Positions 51,440 to 59,978 of a stretch of DNA of 64,000 nt are shown in pieces (position 1 is the stretch's first letter; each line of letters starts with the position of its first letter). The notes beneath the pieces are model-generated. The model worked only from the letters and a program-made list of their open reading frames with translations, did not search any database and was not told where the DNA came from. The position numbers were made by a program, and so were the translations under genes. Origin of the DNA: Candidatus Zixiibacteriota bacterium (GTDB taxonomy: Bacteria; Zixibacteria; MSB-5A5; GN15; PGXB01); NCBI GenBank assembly GCA_900498245.1, contig LS998015.1:2673305-2737304 (forward strand). The letters are read 5' to 3'.

Positions 51440-53065
51440 ATGTCAAAAAACCATTTGAAAATTTTTGCGGTCCTGGCGGCGGTCACGATTGCAATCTGGA
51501 TCGGCGGTTGCTCTTCAAAGTCGCCGACGCAGGCCAGCAAGGCGCCGGGGCCCAACCCCGAGGCTGATTCTATCAACGGCTATTTCGCGGCCCTGCCTGA
51601 TTATTCCCTCAACCCACCGCCGCCACGCCCGCCGTCGTCGCTTAACCCGTCCTATATAGTCGTCGATGACAACGGCTGGGAACTCGACTATCGCTGTAAT
51701 GCCCAGAAAAAAAATATTGTCGTAACCACCGACGAAATCATGTCGCCCGACGAAAATTTCGGGGTCCTCTGGCCGGGGAATATCATCCAGGGAAAATCAA
51801 TCACGACCGGGAACTTGAAGCAACTTCTTCTGGATCGCGGTCCCATGACCCTTACTATCAGCGTCGACGCCCCCGTGACATCGACCGCAGTCGATACGCC
51901 TAACAGCGTCACCGCCCAGCAGGCGGTCGCCGATTTGAAACGATCGGTCGATAAAGATTTGAACGGCGACAATGCCCCGTCCAGTCCCGGAACGGTTAAT
52001 TTCAAAGTCGAAGCGGCCAACTCTTTCGAGCAATCGATGCTTTCGATGGGAGTAACCGGCGGTTATTCGGTGCCGATGGAAGGTAATCTGGGCGGATCGG
52101 CGGCAATGAGTGTCACCCGGGGTTTGCAGGAACAGACGATCGTGGCCAGGTTGGTGCAAAAGCTTTTTACCATTCGGATTGCCGATGACCTGCCGGGACT
52201 TCAAACCCCATCCGGGTATCTGGCCCCCAATGTAACGATGAATGATATAAGGGCCCAGGAGTCGGCCGGCAACATCGGACCCGATAATCTCCCGATGTAT
52301 ATCGAGTCGGTGAGTTACGGCCGTATCATCGTCTTCACCCTGAAATCGTCGACCGCGTCGAGCATTGAAGACTTGAAAGCGGCCGTCAACGCCGCCTATG
52401 AGCAGTATGAAGGGAGCGGAAGTATCAACAGCGCCCAACAGCAGATTCTCTCGACCCGCACCACCGAGGTCTATCAGGCCGGGGGTGATCCGACAGCGGC
52501 TCAGGCGGCGGTGGCCAATCTCGATTTCAGCCAGTTTTTCACGGAGATTTCGGCGACCGCCACCGTGCCGATATCGTTCAAATTGAAACCGCTCAAAACC
52601 GGCGCCAACGGTGATTTTGTCAGCATTTTCGATTCCACCAGTTACGACGAGCGGACCGGCGCCGATCGCCCGGTGGGCTATGATGTGACGGTAACATGCG
52701 ATAAAGTCGAGCATACCGATACCTTCTGCGCCAGTTGTCCCTGGTCGGCCAATGTTGATCCGACCTATCAGGGGATCGGCCCGTTCAAATTTCAATTGGG
52801 GGTTTTTGTCGGCAATCCACCCCAAACTGTCACTGTGGGCGACTCGTTCACTTTTTCCTGGGATGAACCGCCCCGCACCGCCATTTTATTATCGCGATTC
52901 TCCTTCGAATCGGATTATAACGGCATAATCGGCATTGGGCCGGAGCATGATTATCCTTTCAACATGATTAATTTCCGCGCCACCTATCATGAGAGCAAAA
53001 TCGTGAACGGTCTGGGAAGCGCCGCTGAATTCTATTACAGCGCCACGAAAACCCCGCGGTATTGA
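51440..53065 (+). CDS. Large lipoprotein of unknown function
   Basis: A 541-residue lipoprotein. The ATG at 51440 has AAAGGAGAG 9 bases upstream. The signal peptide (MSKNHLKIFAVLAAVTIAIW) ends in a lipobox IGGC, with Cys23 as lipid site. A Pro/Ser-rich stretch follows (LNPPPPRPPSSLNPS), then a long beta-rich region with a helical part (AQQAVADLKRSVDKDLNGDN). I do not recognise a family. The segment SMSVTRGLQEQTIVARLVQK and the pattern GVTGGYSVPMEGNLGGSAAM recall pore-forming thiol-activated cytolysin-like proteins only weakly. Three cysteines lie near VEHTDTFCASCPW. It should sit in the outer or inner membrane facing outward. Confidence 0.8.
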   Translation: MSKNHLKIFAVLAAVTIAIWIGGCSSKSPTQASKAPGPNPEADSINGYFAALPDYSLNPPPPRPPSSLNPSYIVVDDNGWELDYRCNAQKKNIVVTTDEIMSPDENFGVLWPGNIIQGKSITTGNLKQLLLDRGPMTLTISVDAPVTSTAVDTPNSVTAQQAVADLKRSVDKDLNGDNAPSSPGTVNFKVEAANSFEQSMLSMGVTGGYSVPMEGNLGGSAAMSVTRGLQEQTIVARLVQKLFTIRIADDLPGLQTPSGYLAPNVTMNDIRAQESAGNIGPDNLPMYIESVSYGRIIVFTLKSSTASSIEDLKAAVNAAYEQYEGSGSINSAQQQILSTRTTEVYQAGGDPTAAQAAVANLDFSQFFTEISATATVPISFKLKPLKTGANGDFVSIFDSTSYDERTGADRPVGYDVTVTCDKVEHTDTFCASCPWSANVDPTYQGIGPFKFQLGVFVGNPPQTVTVGDSFTFSWDEPPRTAILLSRFSFESDYNGIIGIGPEHDYPFNMINFRATYHESKIVNGLGSAAEFYYSATKTPRY

Positions 53066-53093
53066 CAGGGCAAATTTTTTGCCACAGTATGGA

Positions 53094-53125
53094 TCTTGCA
53101 GGGGCGTATCGCAATACGCCCCTAC
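53094..53125 (-). repeat. 32-base palindromic repeat, variant copy
   Basis: Read on the minus strand it starts GTAGGGGCGTAT, loop TGCG, ATACGCCCC, tail TGCAAGA. It has the same length and GTAGG start as the other four copies, but a different stem and tail. Confidence 0.5.
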
Positions 53126-53217
53126 GGTGCTCCGCATTATTGTCCCATTTACGGCCAATCCCACATCTCCCCTTTTTATCGGCGCGGTAACCTTTTGTCC
53201 CGCAACATATGGCTCTT

Positions 53218-53249
53218 GTAGGTCGAAACCCTTGTGGTTTCGACATCTT
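53218..53249 (+). repeat. 32-base palindromic repeat, copy 1
   Basis: GTAGGTC start, stem GTCGAAACC / GGTTTCGAC around CTTGT, then ATCTT. It shares the GTAGGTC start and GACATCTT end with the copy at 53531. Confidence 0.75.
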
Positions 53250-53530
53250 CCTGTAATCGCATAATCAATATGACGGTGCCGAATATTTGGGTTCGCTTTT
53301 CTGATACAAAAGGGGGGCCCATTTTTTGCATCTTTTCTCTCATCCGATTGAAGGGGTGGGGATTACGGCAATGTTTTGGTGCAATTTTGTGCGATAATTT
53401 CTTGGCACAAGGACCGATCGGCTTTTGGAAGTAGATGGACATAATTATAGACCTCTCTGTACCTATTGGCCTTCCGAACCGACTCACACCGAATTGATGT
53501 TATTTTTGCACCGTGCAAATAGTAGTCTTC

Positions 53531-53562
53531 GTAGGTCAGGCCTACTCGGGGCCTGACATCTT
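53531..53562 (+). repeat. 32-base palindromic repeat, copy 2
   Basis: GTAGGTC start, stem GTCAGGCC / GGCCTGAC, then ATCTT. It forms an imperfect inverted pair with the copy at 53575-53606 (17 of 18 outer bases match). Confidence 0.75.
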
Positions 53563-53574
53563 ACTGCACACCGG

Positions 53575-53606
53575 AAAGCGTCAAGCCGCGAGTAGGCTTG
53601 ACCTAC
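53575..53606 (-). repeat. 32-base palindromic repeat, copy 3 (inverted)
   Basis: On the minus strand GTAGGTCAAGCCTACTCG, then CGGCTTGAC and a GCTTT tail. It is inverted 12 bases after copy 2. Confidence 0.65.
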
Positions 53607-53628
53607 AAAAATTTCATTTTTCAATGCG

Positions 53629-53688
53629 CCGTCAGGAGTCTCTCCTGACGGAATCTTTTAATTCGCCGCCAGGAACCGTTCCTGACGG
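53629..53688. repeat. Tandem pair of CCGTCAGGAG-type hairpins
   Basis: CCGTCAGGAG / CTCCTGACGG (53629-53651) and CCGCCAGGAA / TTCCTGACGG (53666-53688), each with a 3-base loop. They are two copies of one small palindrome, 14 bases apart. Confidence 0.7.
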
Positions 53689-54052
53689 TATTATTACATT
53701 TTTGATACCAATTCGGTGTGATCCGGTCGGCGGGGCATTATAGTGAGAGGAATTATATTTATGAGTTGGACTGTATGAGGAGACCAAATCCGGTTTGTTT
53801 TGCGATTCAGACCCAATCCTTATTGCACTGGTACATATCCGCAAGCGAAACGGCGGAAATATCTTATGGATTTCAAAGATAGGATTTATGGGGGATCAAA
53901 AAATTTCGAATAACGAACCCAATATTTCATATTCCGTTGCCGGTTTTGCAGTTAAAGCAAAAAAATGCGGCTTCGTTTTATTTCGGGTGTTGCCGGGCAA
54001 GGGATTATATGAATGATAAAGCGAGCAGGCGCGAGGCCGGCCCCGACAAGTT

Positions 54053-54084
54053 AAAATGTCGGAACCGCAGGGGTTCCGACCTAC
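54053..54084 (-). repeat. 32-base palindromic repeat, copy 4 (inverted)
   Basis: On the minus strand GTAGGTC start, stem GTCGGAACC / GGTTCCGAC around CCTGC, ending ATTTT. Its layout matches copy 1 closely. Confidence 0.75.
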
Positions 54085-54133
54085 CAAAGAATGTCGGGGT
54101 TCGGAGTTCGATCTTTTGCTCCAAAAAGTACAT

Positions 54134-54162
54134 AAAAAAGTCAGGCCGGAAATCGGCCTGAC
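54134..54162 (-). terminator. Terminator of the rplY transcript
   Basis: Minus-strand stem GTCAGGCCG / CGGCCTGAC with a 5-base loop, followed by TTTTTT. It lies 55 bases past the rplY stop. Confidence 0.9.
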
Positions 54163-54217
54163 CGTATATCGTATGATAGTGACAATCCGGATGATTCCGG
54201 ATCGGCACCGTGCAATC

Positions 54218-54970
54218 TTACTTTTTCTCCGGTTTGCCGCCCGGCTTGCCGCCCTTGGCCTCTTCGGGCTTCTTCCCGGCTTCGGCGCCCGCCGCCTTGC
54301 CGGCCTCGGCACCGGCCGCACCGGCCGCCGCTTCACCTTCCGCCGGAGCCGCACCTTCGGCAGGAACTTCACCTTCCGCCGGAGCCGCCGCGGCCGCCTC
54401 GGCCTTGATAATGGTCGGCGGAACGACGGTGGCGATGGTCTGGTCCTTATCGGTCAGGATTTCGACCTTTTCTATTTTGAGGTCGCGGACGTGTACGGAA
54501 TCGCCGATTTCGAGCGCGGAGACATCGATTTCAATCCGGTCCGGGATATCGGACGGGAGGCAGGCGATTTCGATTTCGCGGGTCACGTGCTCCATGATAC
54601 CGCCGGAGGTTTTGACACCGACAGAACTGCCGGTCAGGTACACCGGGGCCGACAGGTGCAGTTTCTTTTTCATGGAGACCTGGTAAAAGTCGATATGGAA
54701 ATAATCACCGGTGACCGGGTCGCGCTGCAATTCGCGAATGATGACCTTGCGGGCCTTCTTGCCGTCGGCCACATCGAGATCGATGAGCATATTGAGACGT
54801 CCCTGGCGGCGGATCATGGTCGCCAGGTCGCCGTTATTGACACTTACAGAAAGCGGTTTCGTTTCTGGTCCGTAGAGAATTCCGGGGACAAAACCGGTGC
54901 GACGGGTTTTGCGCGAGACTTCTTTTCCGACACCATCTCTGAGCTGGGCACTGAGTCTGATTTCTTTCAT
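54218..54970 (-). CDS. rplY: Ribosomal protein bL25 (Ctc type, long form)
   Basis: A 250-residue bL25/Ctc-family protein that binds 5S rRNA. The N-terminal domain (about 4-92: GKEVSRKTRRTGFVPGILYG, HIDFYQVSMKKKL) and the beta domain (about 95-185, DIPDRIEIDVSALEIGDSVH) are both present. The final 65 residues are low-complexity Ala/Glu/Gly/Pro/Lys repeats, longer than in most bL25 proteins and probably disordered. It is last in the ispE-spoVG-tRNA-prs-rplY block, 44 bases after prs. Confidence 0.95.
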   Translation of the reverse strand: MKEIRLSAQLRDGVGKEVSRKTRRTGFVPGILYGPETKPLSVSVNNGDLATMIRRQGRLNMLIDLDVADGKKARKVIIRELQRDPVTGDYFHIDFYQVSMKKKLHLSAPVYLTGSSVGVKTSGGIMEHVTREIEIACLPSDIPDRIEIDVSALEIGDSVHVRDLKIEKVEILTDKDQTIATVVPPTIIKAEAAAAAPAEGEVPAEGAAPAEGEAAAGAAGAEAGKAAGAEAGKKPEEAKGGKPGGKPEKK

Positions 54971-55014
54971 TTCTTATCTAAACCTCCAAAACATTATTAT
55001 CACCAAGGGGCGCC

Positions 55015-55947
55015 TTATTCATCGAAAAGCGACGAGACCGATTTTTCACCGGAGATGCGCATGATCGCTTCCCCGAAAAGATTGGCGCAGGACAGGACCA
55101 CGAATTTATCGGACAGGTCCTTATTTTCCACATTTATCGAATCCGAGATAATCATCTTTTTAATTACGCAATCATCAATCCGTGAGACGGCGTTACCGGA
55201 GAGGACAGGGTGAGTACAGACGGCGTAAATATCGAGCGCTCCGGCCGCGGCCAGGGCCTCGGCGGCCTGGCAGAGGGTTCCGGCGGTATCGACCATATCG
55301 TCGCGGATAATGATATTACGTCCGCGAACCTCGCCGATGATATTCATAATTTCCGACTGATTGGGAGCGGGACGGCGTTTATCGACAATCGCCAGACCGG
55401 CTTTGAAATGTTTGGCAAAGGCGCGGGCCATCTTGATGGAACCGACATCGGGCGAAACCACGACCGGATTATCGATGCCCATCATGATGAGATGATCATT
55501 GAACACCCGGGAAGAATAGAGGTGATCGTGGGGTATATCGAAAAAACCCTGAATCTGGGCGGCGTGCAGGTCCATGGTGATGACGCGGTCGGCGCCGGCG
55601 GTGGTGATGAGATTGGCCACCAGTTTGGCGGTGATGGCGACCCGGGGACGATCTTTGCGATCCTGACGGCCGTAACCATAGTACGGAATTACGGCGGTGA
55701 TACGGGAGGCCGAGGCCCGTCGGGCGGCCTCGATCATAATCAGGAGTTCCATCATATTTTCCGCGGGGGCGTTGGTCGATTGAATGATGAAGACATCGGT
55801 GCCGCGGATATTTTCATTGATCTGAACAAAGATCTCACCGTCGGAAAATCTTTTAATCTCACATGCCGTCAGCTCCGCCCCGATGTAGCGGGCGATTTTC
55901 TGCGCCAGGGGCCGATTAGAGTTGCCGGCAATAAGTTTCAAGTCCAT
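55015..55947 (-). CDS. prs: Ribose-phosphate pyrophosphokinase
   Basis: A 310-residue PRPP synthase, which makes phosphoribosyl pyrophosphate from ribose 5-phosphate and ATP. Recognised parts are the N-terminal GNSNRPLAQKIARYIGAELT, the ATP/Mg loop TMDLHAAQIQGFFDIPHDHL, and the PRPP-binding loop IIIRDDMVDTAGTL. The length fits bacterial class I enzymes. It lies between tRNA-Gln and rplY, an order common to many bacteria. Confidence 0.97.
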   Translation of the reverse strand: MDLKLIAGNSNRPLAQKIARYIGAELTACEIKRFSDGEIFVQINENIRGTDVFIIQSTNAPAENMMELLIMIEAARRASASRITAVIPYYGYGRQDRKDRPRVAITAKLVANLITTAGADRVITMDLHAAQIQGFFDIPHDHLYSSRVFNDHLIMMGIDNPVVVSPDVGSIKMARAFAKHFKAGLAIVDKRRPAPNQSEIMNIIGEVRGRNIIIRDDMVDTAGTLCQAAEALAAAGALDIYAVCTHPVLSGNAVSRIDDCVIKKMIISDSINVENKDLSDKFVVLSCANLFGEAIMRISGEKSVSSLFDE

Positions 55948-56024
55948 ATATGTACATCTCTAGGTAACAAATGGTTAAAGCCGTCCGTGGATAAATTTTG
56001 TCCTCGTGGCATTGAGGCTGAAAT

Positions 56025-56099
56025 TGGCTGGGGTGCCAGGATTCGAACCTGGGAATCCAAGCTCCAAAGGCTTGTGTCTTACCGCTTGACGACACCCCA
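56025..56099 (-). tRNA. tRNA-Gln (anticodon TTG)
   Basis: On the minus strand a cloverleaf starts TGGGGTG and ends CACCCCA-G-CCA, so CCA is encoded. The anticodon loop is CTTTGGA (TTG, Gln), the T-arm is CCAGGTTCGAATCCTGG, and the D-arm is CGTCAAGCGGTAAGACA. It lies between spoVG and prs, on the same strand. Confidence 0.96.
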
Positions 56100-56112
56100 G
56101 TGCGGAATTTGT

Positions 56113-56382
56113 CTACCCTTTGCTTTTGGCTTTCAGCTCCGCCTCATAGGCGGCCAGCACCTTCTCCTCTATCAAACGTCTCGTTTCGTTGTTGACCGGA
56201 TGGGCCACGTCCTGATGAGTACCATCCGGCCGCTTTCGGCTCGGCATGGAAACGAAATATCCTTTATTCCCGGATATAATTTTCATGCCGCGAATCACAA
56301 AAGCATTGTCGAAGGTGACATTGGCAAAACCCTTCAACTTGTCTTCATCCCGCAAGATGATGCGGACTTCGGTGATCTCCAC
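56113..56382 (-). CDS. spoVG: SpoVG family protein
   Basis: An 89-residue SpoVG, a small nucleic-acid-binding regulator. GTG at 56382 is the start: GGGAGG lies 7 bases before it and the product begins VEITEVRIILRDEDKLKGFA, matching the family. An upstream TTG would add six residues without a ribosome site. Conserved parts include FVIRGMKIISGNKGYFVSMP and HPVNNETR. It lies 34 bases after ispE. Confidence 0.95.
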   Translation of the reverse strand: MEITEVRIILRDEDKLKGFANVTFDNAFVIRGMKIISGNKGYFVSMPSRKRPDGTHQDVAHPVNNETRRLIEEKVLAAYEAELKAKSKG

Positions 56383-56416
56383 TGCTAATCCTCCCGCCAA
56401 AGGTTAAAAAAACTTG

Positions 56417-57283
56417 TCAGTCCCAAGCGGGGAGGGTTATTGGCCGAACCTCAACTACCTGCCAATCCCCCCGGGTGATTTGAAACAAATCTTCCCTCTC
56501 AGGCATTTTGTCGAACAAACCAAAAACTGTCGGCCCGGAGCCACTCATGCGGGCAATCCTGGCACCGGCCCTATCTAACGCATCCTTTATCCGCCCCAAA
56601 ACGGGGTAGGCGTCAAGATGAATAGTTTCGAAGTCGTTGCCAATGTCACAAATCCTGCCGATTAATTCCTCGAAATTATCGCAGTGTGATAAGTTAACAA
56701 CCCCCTTTCCCGTTGTCAAGCCTAAATTTAGGAGGCGATAGCTGTCGGCGGTAGAGATATGGAGCGGGGGGGTAATCAAAAGGATATAATAGTCGGTCGG
56801 AAGGGTGATTTCTTTTATTACTTCGCCCCGTCCCGTGATTTCAGCCTGTCCCGAAGAAAAGAAGAAGGGGATATCGGAGCCGATTTCCAGCGCCAAATGC
56901 CGCATTTCCGGGACGGTTAAAGACAGGGAAAAGAGCTTATTTATGGCGTAAATGGTTGCGGCGGCATCGGATGACCCTCCGGCCAGACCGGCGGCAACAG
57001 GAATATTTTTTTTGAGCCATATAGTCAGGCCACCGGGCAATTTAAATTCGGCAAAAAGGCGGCGGGCAGTTCTAATTATCAGATTGTTTTCATCAGCCGG
57101 CAATTTGACGGCCGAGTCGATTGTCAGGTCAAATCGGGCCGGAGATTTGGAGAACGTTAAATAATCAAAGAGGCTGACGGCTTGAAACCAGGAGAAAAGA
57201 TCGTGATAATTGTCGGCCCTTTTTCCAAGGATTTTCAGAAAAAGATTAATTTTGGCCGGAGCCTTGATTTCGCACCAATCCAT
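56417..57283 (-). CDS. ispE: IspE, CDP-methylerythritol kinase
   Basis: A 288-residue GHMP kinase of the MEP isoprenoid pathway; it phosphorylates 4-diphosphocytidyl-2-C-methylerythritol. KAPAKINLFLKILGKRADNY is the N-terminal substrate site, PVAAGLAGGSSDAAATI the ATP-binding motif (the family GGLGGGSS reads AGLAGGSS), and ARMSGSGPTVFGLF the C-terminal motif. The family gene is often linked to spoVG, as here. It heads the block that runs to rplY. Confidence 0.96.
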   Translation of the reverse strand: MDWCEIKAPAKINLFLKILGKRADNYHDLFSWFQAVSLFDYLTFSKSPARFDLTIDSAVKLPADENNLIIRTARRLFAEFKLPGGLTIWLKKNIPVAAGLAGGSSDAAATIYAINKLFSLSLTVPEMRHLALEIGSDIPFFFSSGQAEITGRGEVIKEITLPTDYYILLITPPLHISTADSYRLLNLGLTTGKGVVNLSHCDNFEELIGRICDIGNDFETIHLDAYPVLGRIKDALDRAGARIARMSGSGPTVFGLFDKMPEREDLFQITRGDWQVVEVRPITLPAWD

Positions 57284-57365
57284 AAATCTCCATTAATCCT
57301 GAGCCCCCAATAATATAGGAGACGGGGCAAATTCCAAGAAGTATTTAATTCCGGAAGCGGGCGGA

Positions 57366-58139
57366 TTATTTTTTACGGGTCAGAATCCAGACCCAGGCGG
57401 GGAATAGCGGATAGATAAGATAAAAGAAAAGCCAGGGAAGGCGTGAGATGAAATTGCCGGGGCGGACGATATCATCGGCGGAGAAGGCCCGAGGATATTG
57501 AAACAGAAGACGGGTATAATCGTGGCGCCAGAAATCGGCGGTAAGCCGCCCCAGTCGCCGCAAGGATAGAAGACGGACATCGTAGATCCCTTTTTTGCCG
57601 GTCAATCTCATATAGATATCGGCAAGGCGGTGCGGGAGCCAGGAAAGAAATGGCAGGAAATAGTGTCCTTCGATGAGGACGTATCTGTTGCCGGCGCCGA
57701 AATAGCAGAAACCATCGGGTTTGAGAACGCGGTAAATTTCGGCCATAAGACCGTTTTGATTGTCAACATGTTCATATATCTGGTTGCAGATTATGACATC
57801 GATACTTTGATCGGCAATCGCCATTTCGGTTCCGTCGGAGCAGATATAATCAATATTGCGGTGACGGCTGTTATGGCGGCCGGCGTCGAGTCCGACACGA
57901 TCCAAATCAAGGGCGACAACACGCCGGAAGTCCCGGGCAAAGCATGCGGTCATGATACCGGTGGAAGAACCGAGGTCGAGGCAGACCAGATCGCTTAAGG
58001 GTCGCGGGGAAAAGTGACGGCAGACGGCCAGCACTTTGTCGGCCTTTTTTTGGCGTTCTTCCAAATCATACAGGACAGGGAACCGTTCCGAAAACGTTCC
58101 CATGATTTCATTGCGGCGGGTGCGTTCCGTTATTTTCAT
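57366..58139 (-). CDS. SAM-dependent methyltransferase (glycan operon, first of two)
   Basis: A 257-residue class I methyltransferase: VCLDLGSSTGIMTACFARDF (SAM site), LDLDRVGLDAGRH, and IICNQIYEHVDNQNGLMAEI followed by YRVLKPDGFCYFGAGNRYVL. The ATG at 58139 overlaps the preceding stop (ATGA), which supports it over an upstream in-frame ATG. A C-terminal hydrophobic helix (about 235-254, LPWLFFYLIYPLFPAWVWIL) may tether it to the membrane. The substrate is not known; glycan or lipid-linked sugar is suggested by the neighbouring glycosyltransferases. Confidence 0.85.
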   Translation of the reverse strand: MKITERTRRNEIMGTFSERFPVLYDLEERQKKADKVLAVCRHFSPRPLSDLVCLDLGSSTGIMTACFARDFRRVVALDLDRVGLDAGRHNSRHRNIDYICSDGTEMAIADQSIDVIICNQIYEHVDNQNGLMAEIYRVLKPDGFCYFGAGNRYVLIEGHYFLPFLSWLPHRLADIYMRLTGKKGIYDVRLLSLRRLGRLTADFWRHDYTRLLFQYPRAFSADDIVRPGNFISRLPWLFFYLIYPLFPAWVWILTRKK

Positions 58140-58810
58140 TTTTTTCTCACGAGATAAATCGATGATAGCGCAAAGAGCGACGGAAGCCATTGAACCAAGG
58201 GCATAAATAATGCGGATAGAATTTTCAGTCGCGGTGGAATAATGGGAATGTGCTTCTGCGATGCAATGACATATTCCGGATCGGACAGCAGTTCCCTATT
58301 GCGGGCCGGTGAAAATAGATGAAGGTGCGAATGTTCAAAATGTCCCAAATGGGATATCCCCAACAATATCCGGAGGCGGGAGACAATATGAAATTCGTTG
58401 GGTAAAGACACGACCAAAAGGCCGTCGTCAGCAACAACTTCAAACAATTTTCGCAGAACTTTTTCGGGATCAAACAACTGCTGAAGGACCTCGAGGCAGA
58501 GGACAATATTGTATTTGCCGTCTATGGTTTCTCTTTCAAGATCAAGGACAAAGCCACGATGTCCCTTTTGTTCCACCAGACGAACGGCATCGGGCGAAAT
58601 GTCGGCACCGGTAACATCATAGTCGCGTTCGGCAAAATAATCAAGAGCAAGGCCCCGCCCGCAACCGGCGTCGAGCATTTTCCCCCGTTTTCCTTCGAGC
58701 AGTCGATAAATAATGCCGGCCCGCTGAACAGCCCGCGGATCGGCGACATCAACCGGTTGTCTTTGCCAATAGGTGTCAAAATAGGTCCGTCTGTCATCAA
58801 GCATCGGCAT
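58136..58810 (-). CDS. SAM-dependent methyltransferase (glycan operon, second of two)
   Basis: A 224-residue class I methyltransferase: MLDAGCGRGLALDYFAERDY and VTGADISPDAVRLVEQKG, with NIVLCLEVLQQLFDPEKVLR. ATG 58810 is preferred, with AGAAGGA 11 bases upstream. It overlaps the end of the GT4 gene by 14 bases and ends in an ATGA overlap with the next methyltransferase. Tight packing implies a single message. A C-terminal hydrophobic segment (KILSALFMPLVQWLPSLFAL) is shared in style with its partner. Confidence 0.83.
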   Translation of the reverse strand: MPMLDDRRTYFDTYWQRQPVDVADPRAVQRAGIIYRLLEGKRGKMLDAGCGRGLALDYFAERDYDVTGADISPDAVRLVEQKGHRGFVLDLERETIDGKYNIVLCLEVLQQLFDPEKVLRKLFEVVADDGLLVVSLPNEFHIVSRLRILLGISHLGHFEHSHLHLFSPARNRELLSDPEYVIASQKHIPIIPPRLKILSALFMPLVQWLPSLFALSSIYLVRKK

Positions 58811-59978
58811 ATTGTAGGACATCCTTCTGTTTCTCCAACCGAAGCGAATCGAGCCAGCGGCTAATTTCTGCGGCGGCATTGTTAATATCCAATTCTTTGA
58901 TGACCTCCGGGCAGTTGCGAACCAGTTCGGTATCGCTTGCGGAAACAGTAGTCATCCGGTCGCATAGAGCCTCTATATTCCCCACCGGATAGTGGAGGCC
59001 GACCCGGTACTTATCGATGAAGAGCGGCATATCGCCGATTTCGGAGGCAATGACGGGCCGTCCGGCCTGCATGGCTTCGCCGAAGGTTAAGGGGAGCGAA
59101 TCAGAATGCGAAGGGATAATAATGGCGCGGCACTGAAGCAAAAGGCGGTTGGCAGCTTTTCTTTCAAGATATCCGGTGCAACGCACCCGATCGTCAAGAC
59201 GATATGAATTTATTCGTTTCCGGAGAGTCTCAGTGGCGCGGCCGGAGCCCACAAAATAGAGGCGCCATTCGGGGTGATTTCTCGAAAAGAGAAGAAAGGC
59301 GTCAAGCAAATCAAAAATGCCTTTCTCTTTCTCCAGCCGCCCCAGGCATAAGAAATATTTCTCACCAGGCAGGCCGCCGGCGCTTTCGATATCAATGGCA
59401 TGATAACTGGGCAGAAAGCGGCAGGATTTACCGGCGAGGGTTTCGGTTTTCGCCGCAAGTTCATAACCATCGGCATACAGAGCGGAAGCGTCTTTCAGGA
59501 TATCGGTTATCATTTTTTTTAAAAGAGGACGGCGAGCCCAGTTATTGATATCGGAGCCGAGGGCCCAGACGGAGTAGGGAACGCCAAAGCGGCGGAATAA
59601 TTTCCGGGCGATATAACCTGAGGGCAAAGCCCACAAAGCCAGGATGGCCGAATATTCATTTTTTTGAAGAAGGGTTGCCGAGGCAGCATGGCAATGGCTA
59701 AGATATCGGCGAATTTTAAGCCACGATCTCGGATCATACAAGGGGAGCTGAGAAATGACGGTCGTGCCGTCGGACCAGTCAAAGCGATGAATATCGTTAT
59801 TCAGGTAACGGGTATCATCGCGGTGAGGGCGATAGTATGGAGTAATGATATCGCACGAAATACCGCGGCGCTTGAGGGCCATTTTAAAATCATAGATAAA
59901 AGGCGAAGCCGGATCATCAGGGCCGGCCGGGAACCTATTCGTAATTATGAGTAATTTTTTCGGGGACATGGGAGGCAT
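58797..59978 (-). CDS. GT4-family glycosyltransferase
   Basis: A 393-residue GT-B glycosyltransferase of family 4. The N-terminal half starts LLIITNRFPAGPDDPASPFI, the C-terminal half has YFLCLGRLEKEKGIFDLLDA and IIPSHSDSLPLTFGEAMQAG, the nucleotide-sugar-binding motif of the family. It transfers a sugar to a lipid-linked or glycan acceptor on the cytoplasmic side. An ATG nine bases later (59969) is an alternative start. It overlaps the end of the GT2 gene by about 44 bases. Confidence 0.88.
   Translation of the reverse strand: MPPMSPKKLLIITNRFPAGPDDPASPFIYDFKMALKRRGISCDIITPYYRPHRDDTRYLNNDIHRFDWSDGTTVISQLPLYDPRSWLKIRRYLSHCHAASATLLQKNEYSAILALWALPSGYIARKLFRRFGVPYSVWALGSDINNWARRPLLKKMITDILKDASALYADGYELAAKTETLAGKSCRFLPSYHAIDIESAGGLPGEKYFLCLGRLEKEKGIFDLLDAFLLFSRNHPEWRLYFVGSGRATETLRKRINSYRLDDRVRCTGYLERKAANRLLLQCRAIIIPSHSDSLPLTFGEAMQAGRPVIASEIGDMPLFIDKYRVGLHYPVGNIEALCDRMTTVSASDTELVRNCPEVIKELDINNAAAEISRWLDSLRLEKQKDVLQYADA

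Larger units (their letters stand above)
53484..53721. mobile_element. Candidate MITE-like element with 13-bp terminal inverted repeats
   Basis: TCACACCGAATTG (53484-53496) is repeated perfectly in inverted orientation as CAATTCGGTGTGA (53709-53721). The 238-base unit contains two palindromic repeats in opposite orientation and two CCGTCAGGAG-type hairpins, and no gene. No target duplication is obvious. A non-autonomous element or a pair of nested palindromes are both possible. Confidence 0.4.
53066..54133. other. Gene-free tract rich in palindromic repeats
   Basis: More than 1 kb with no credible gene. The frames present are short and run through repeats. It holds five 32-base palindromic elements in both orientations, a pair of 22-23-base hairpins and a 13-bp terminal inverted repeat pair around 53484-53721. 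The two flanking genes do not appear disrupted. Details are given in the separate repeat entries. Confidence 0.8.

Noticed and set aside
51797-52825. Open frame of 342 codons on the minus strand
   Set aside because: It mirrors the lipoprotein gene; the Arg/Gly/His-rich composition is typical of an antisense frame in GC-rich DNA, and the lipoprotein has a lipobox and ribosome site.
53513-54016. Small plus-strand frames in the repeat tract
   Set aside because: They run through the palindromes and lack ribosome sites or protein features.
53094-54084. CRISPR array
   Set aside because: The 32-base repeats are in both orientations, irregularly spaced and differ in their stems, and no cas gene lies nearby.
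54056-56388. Two long plus-strand frames (385 and 392 codons)
   Set aside because: They run antisense through rplY, prs, the tRNA and spoVG, all of which are clearly assigned. Their products resemble nothing known to me.
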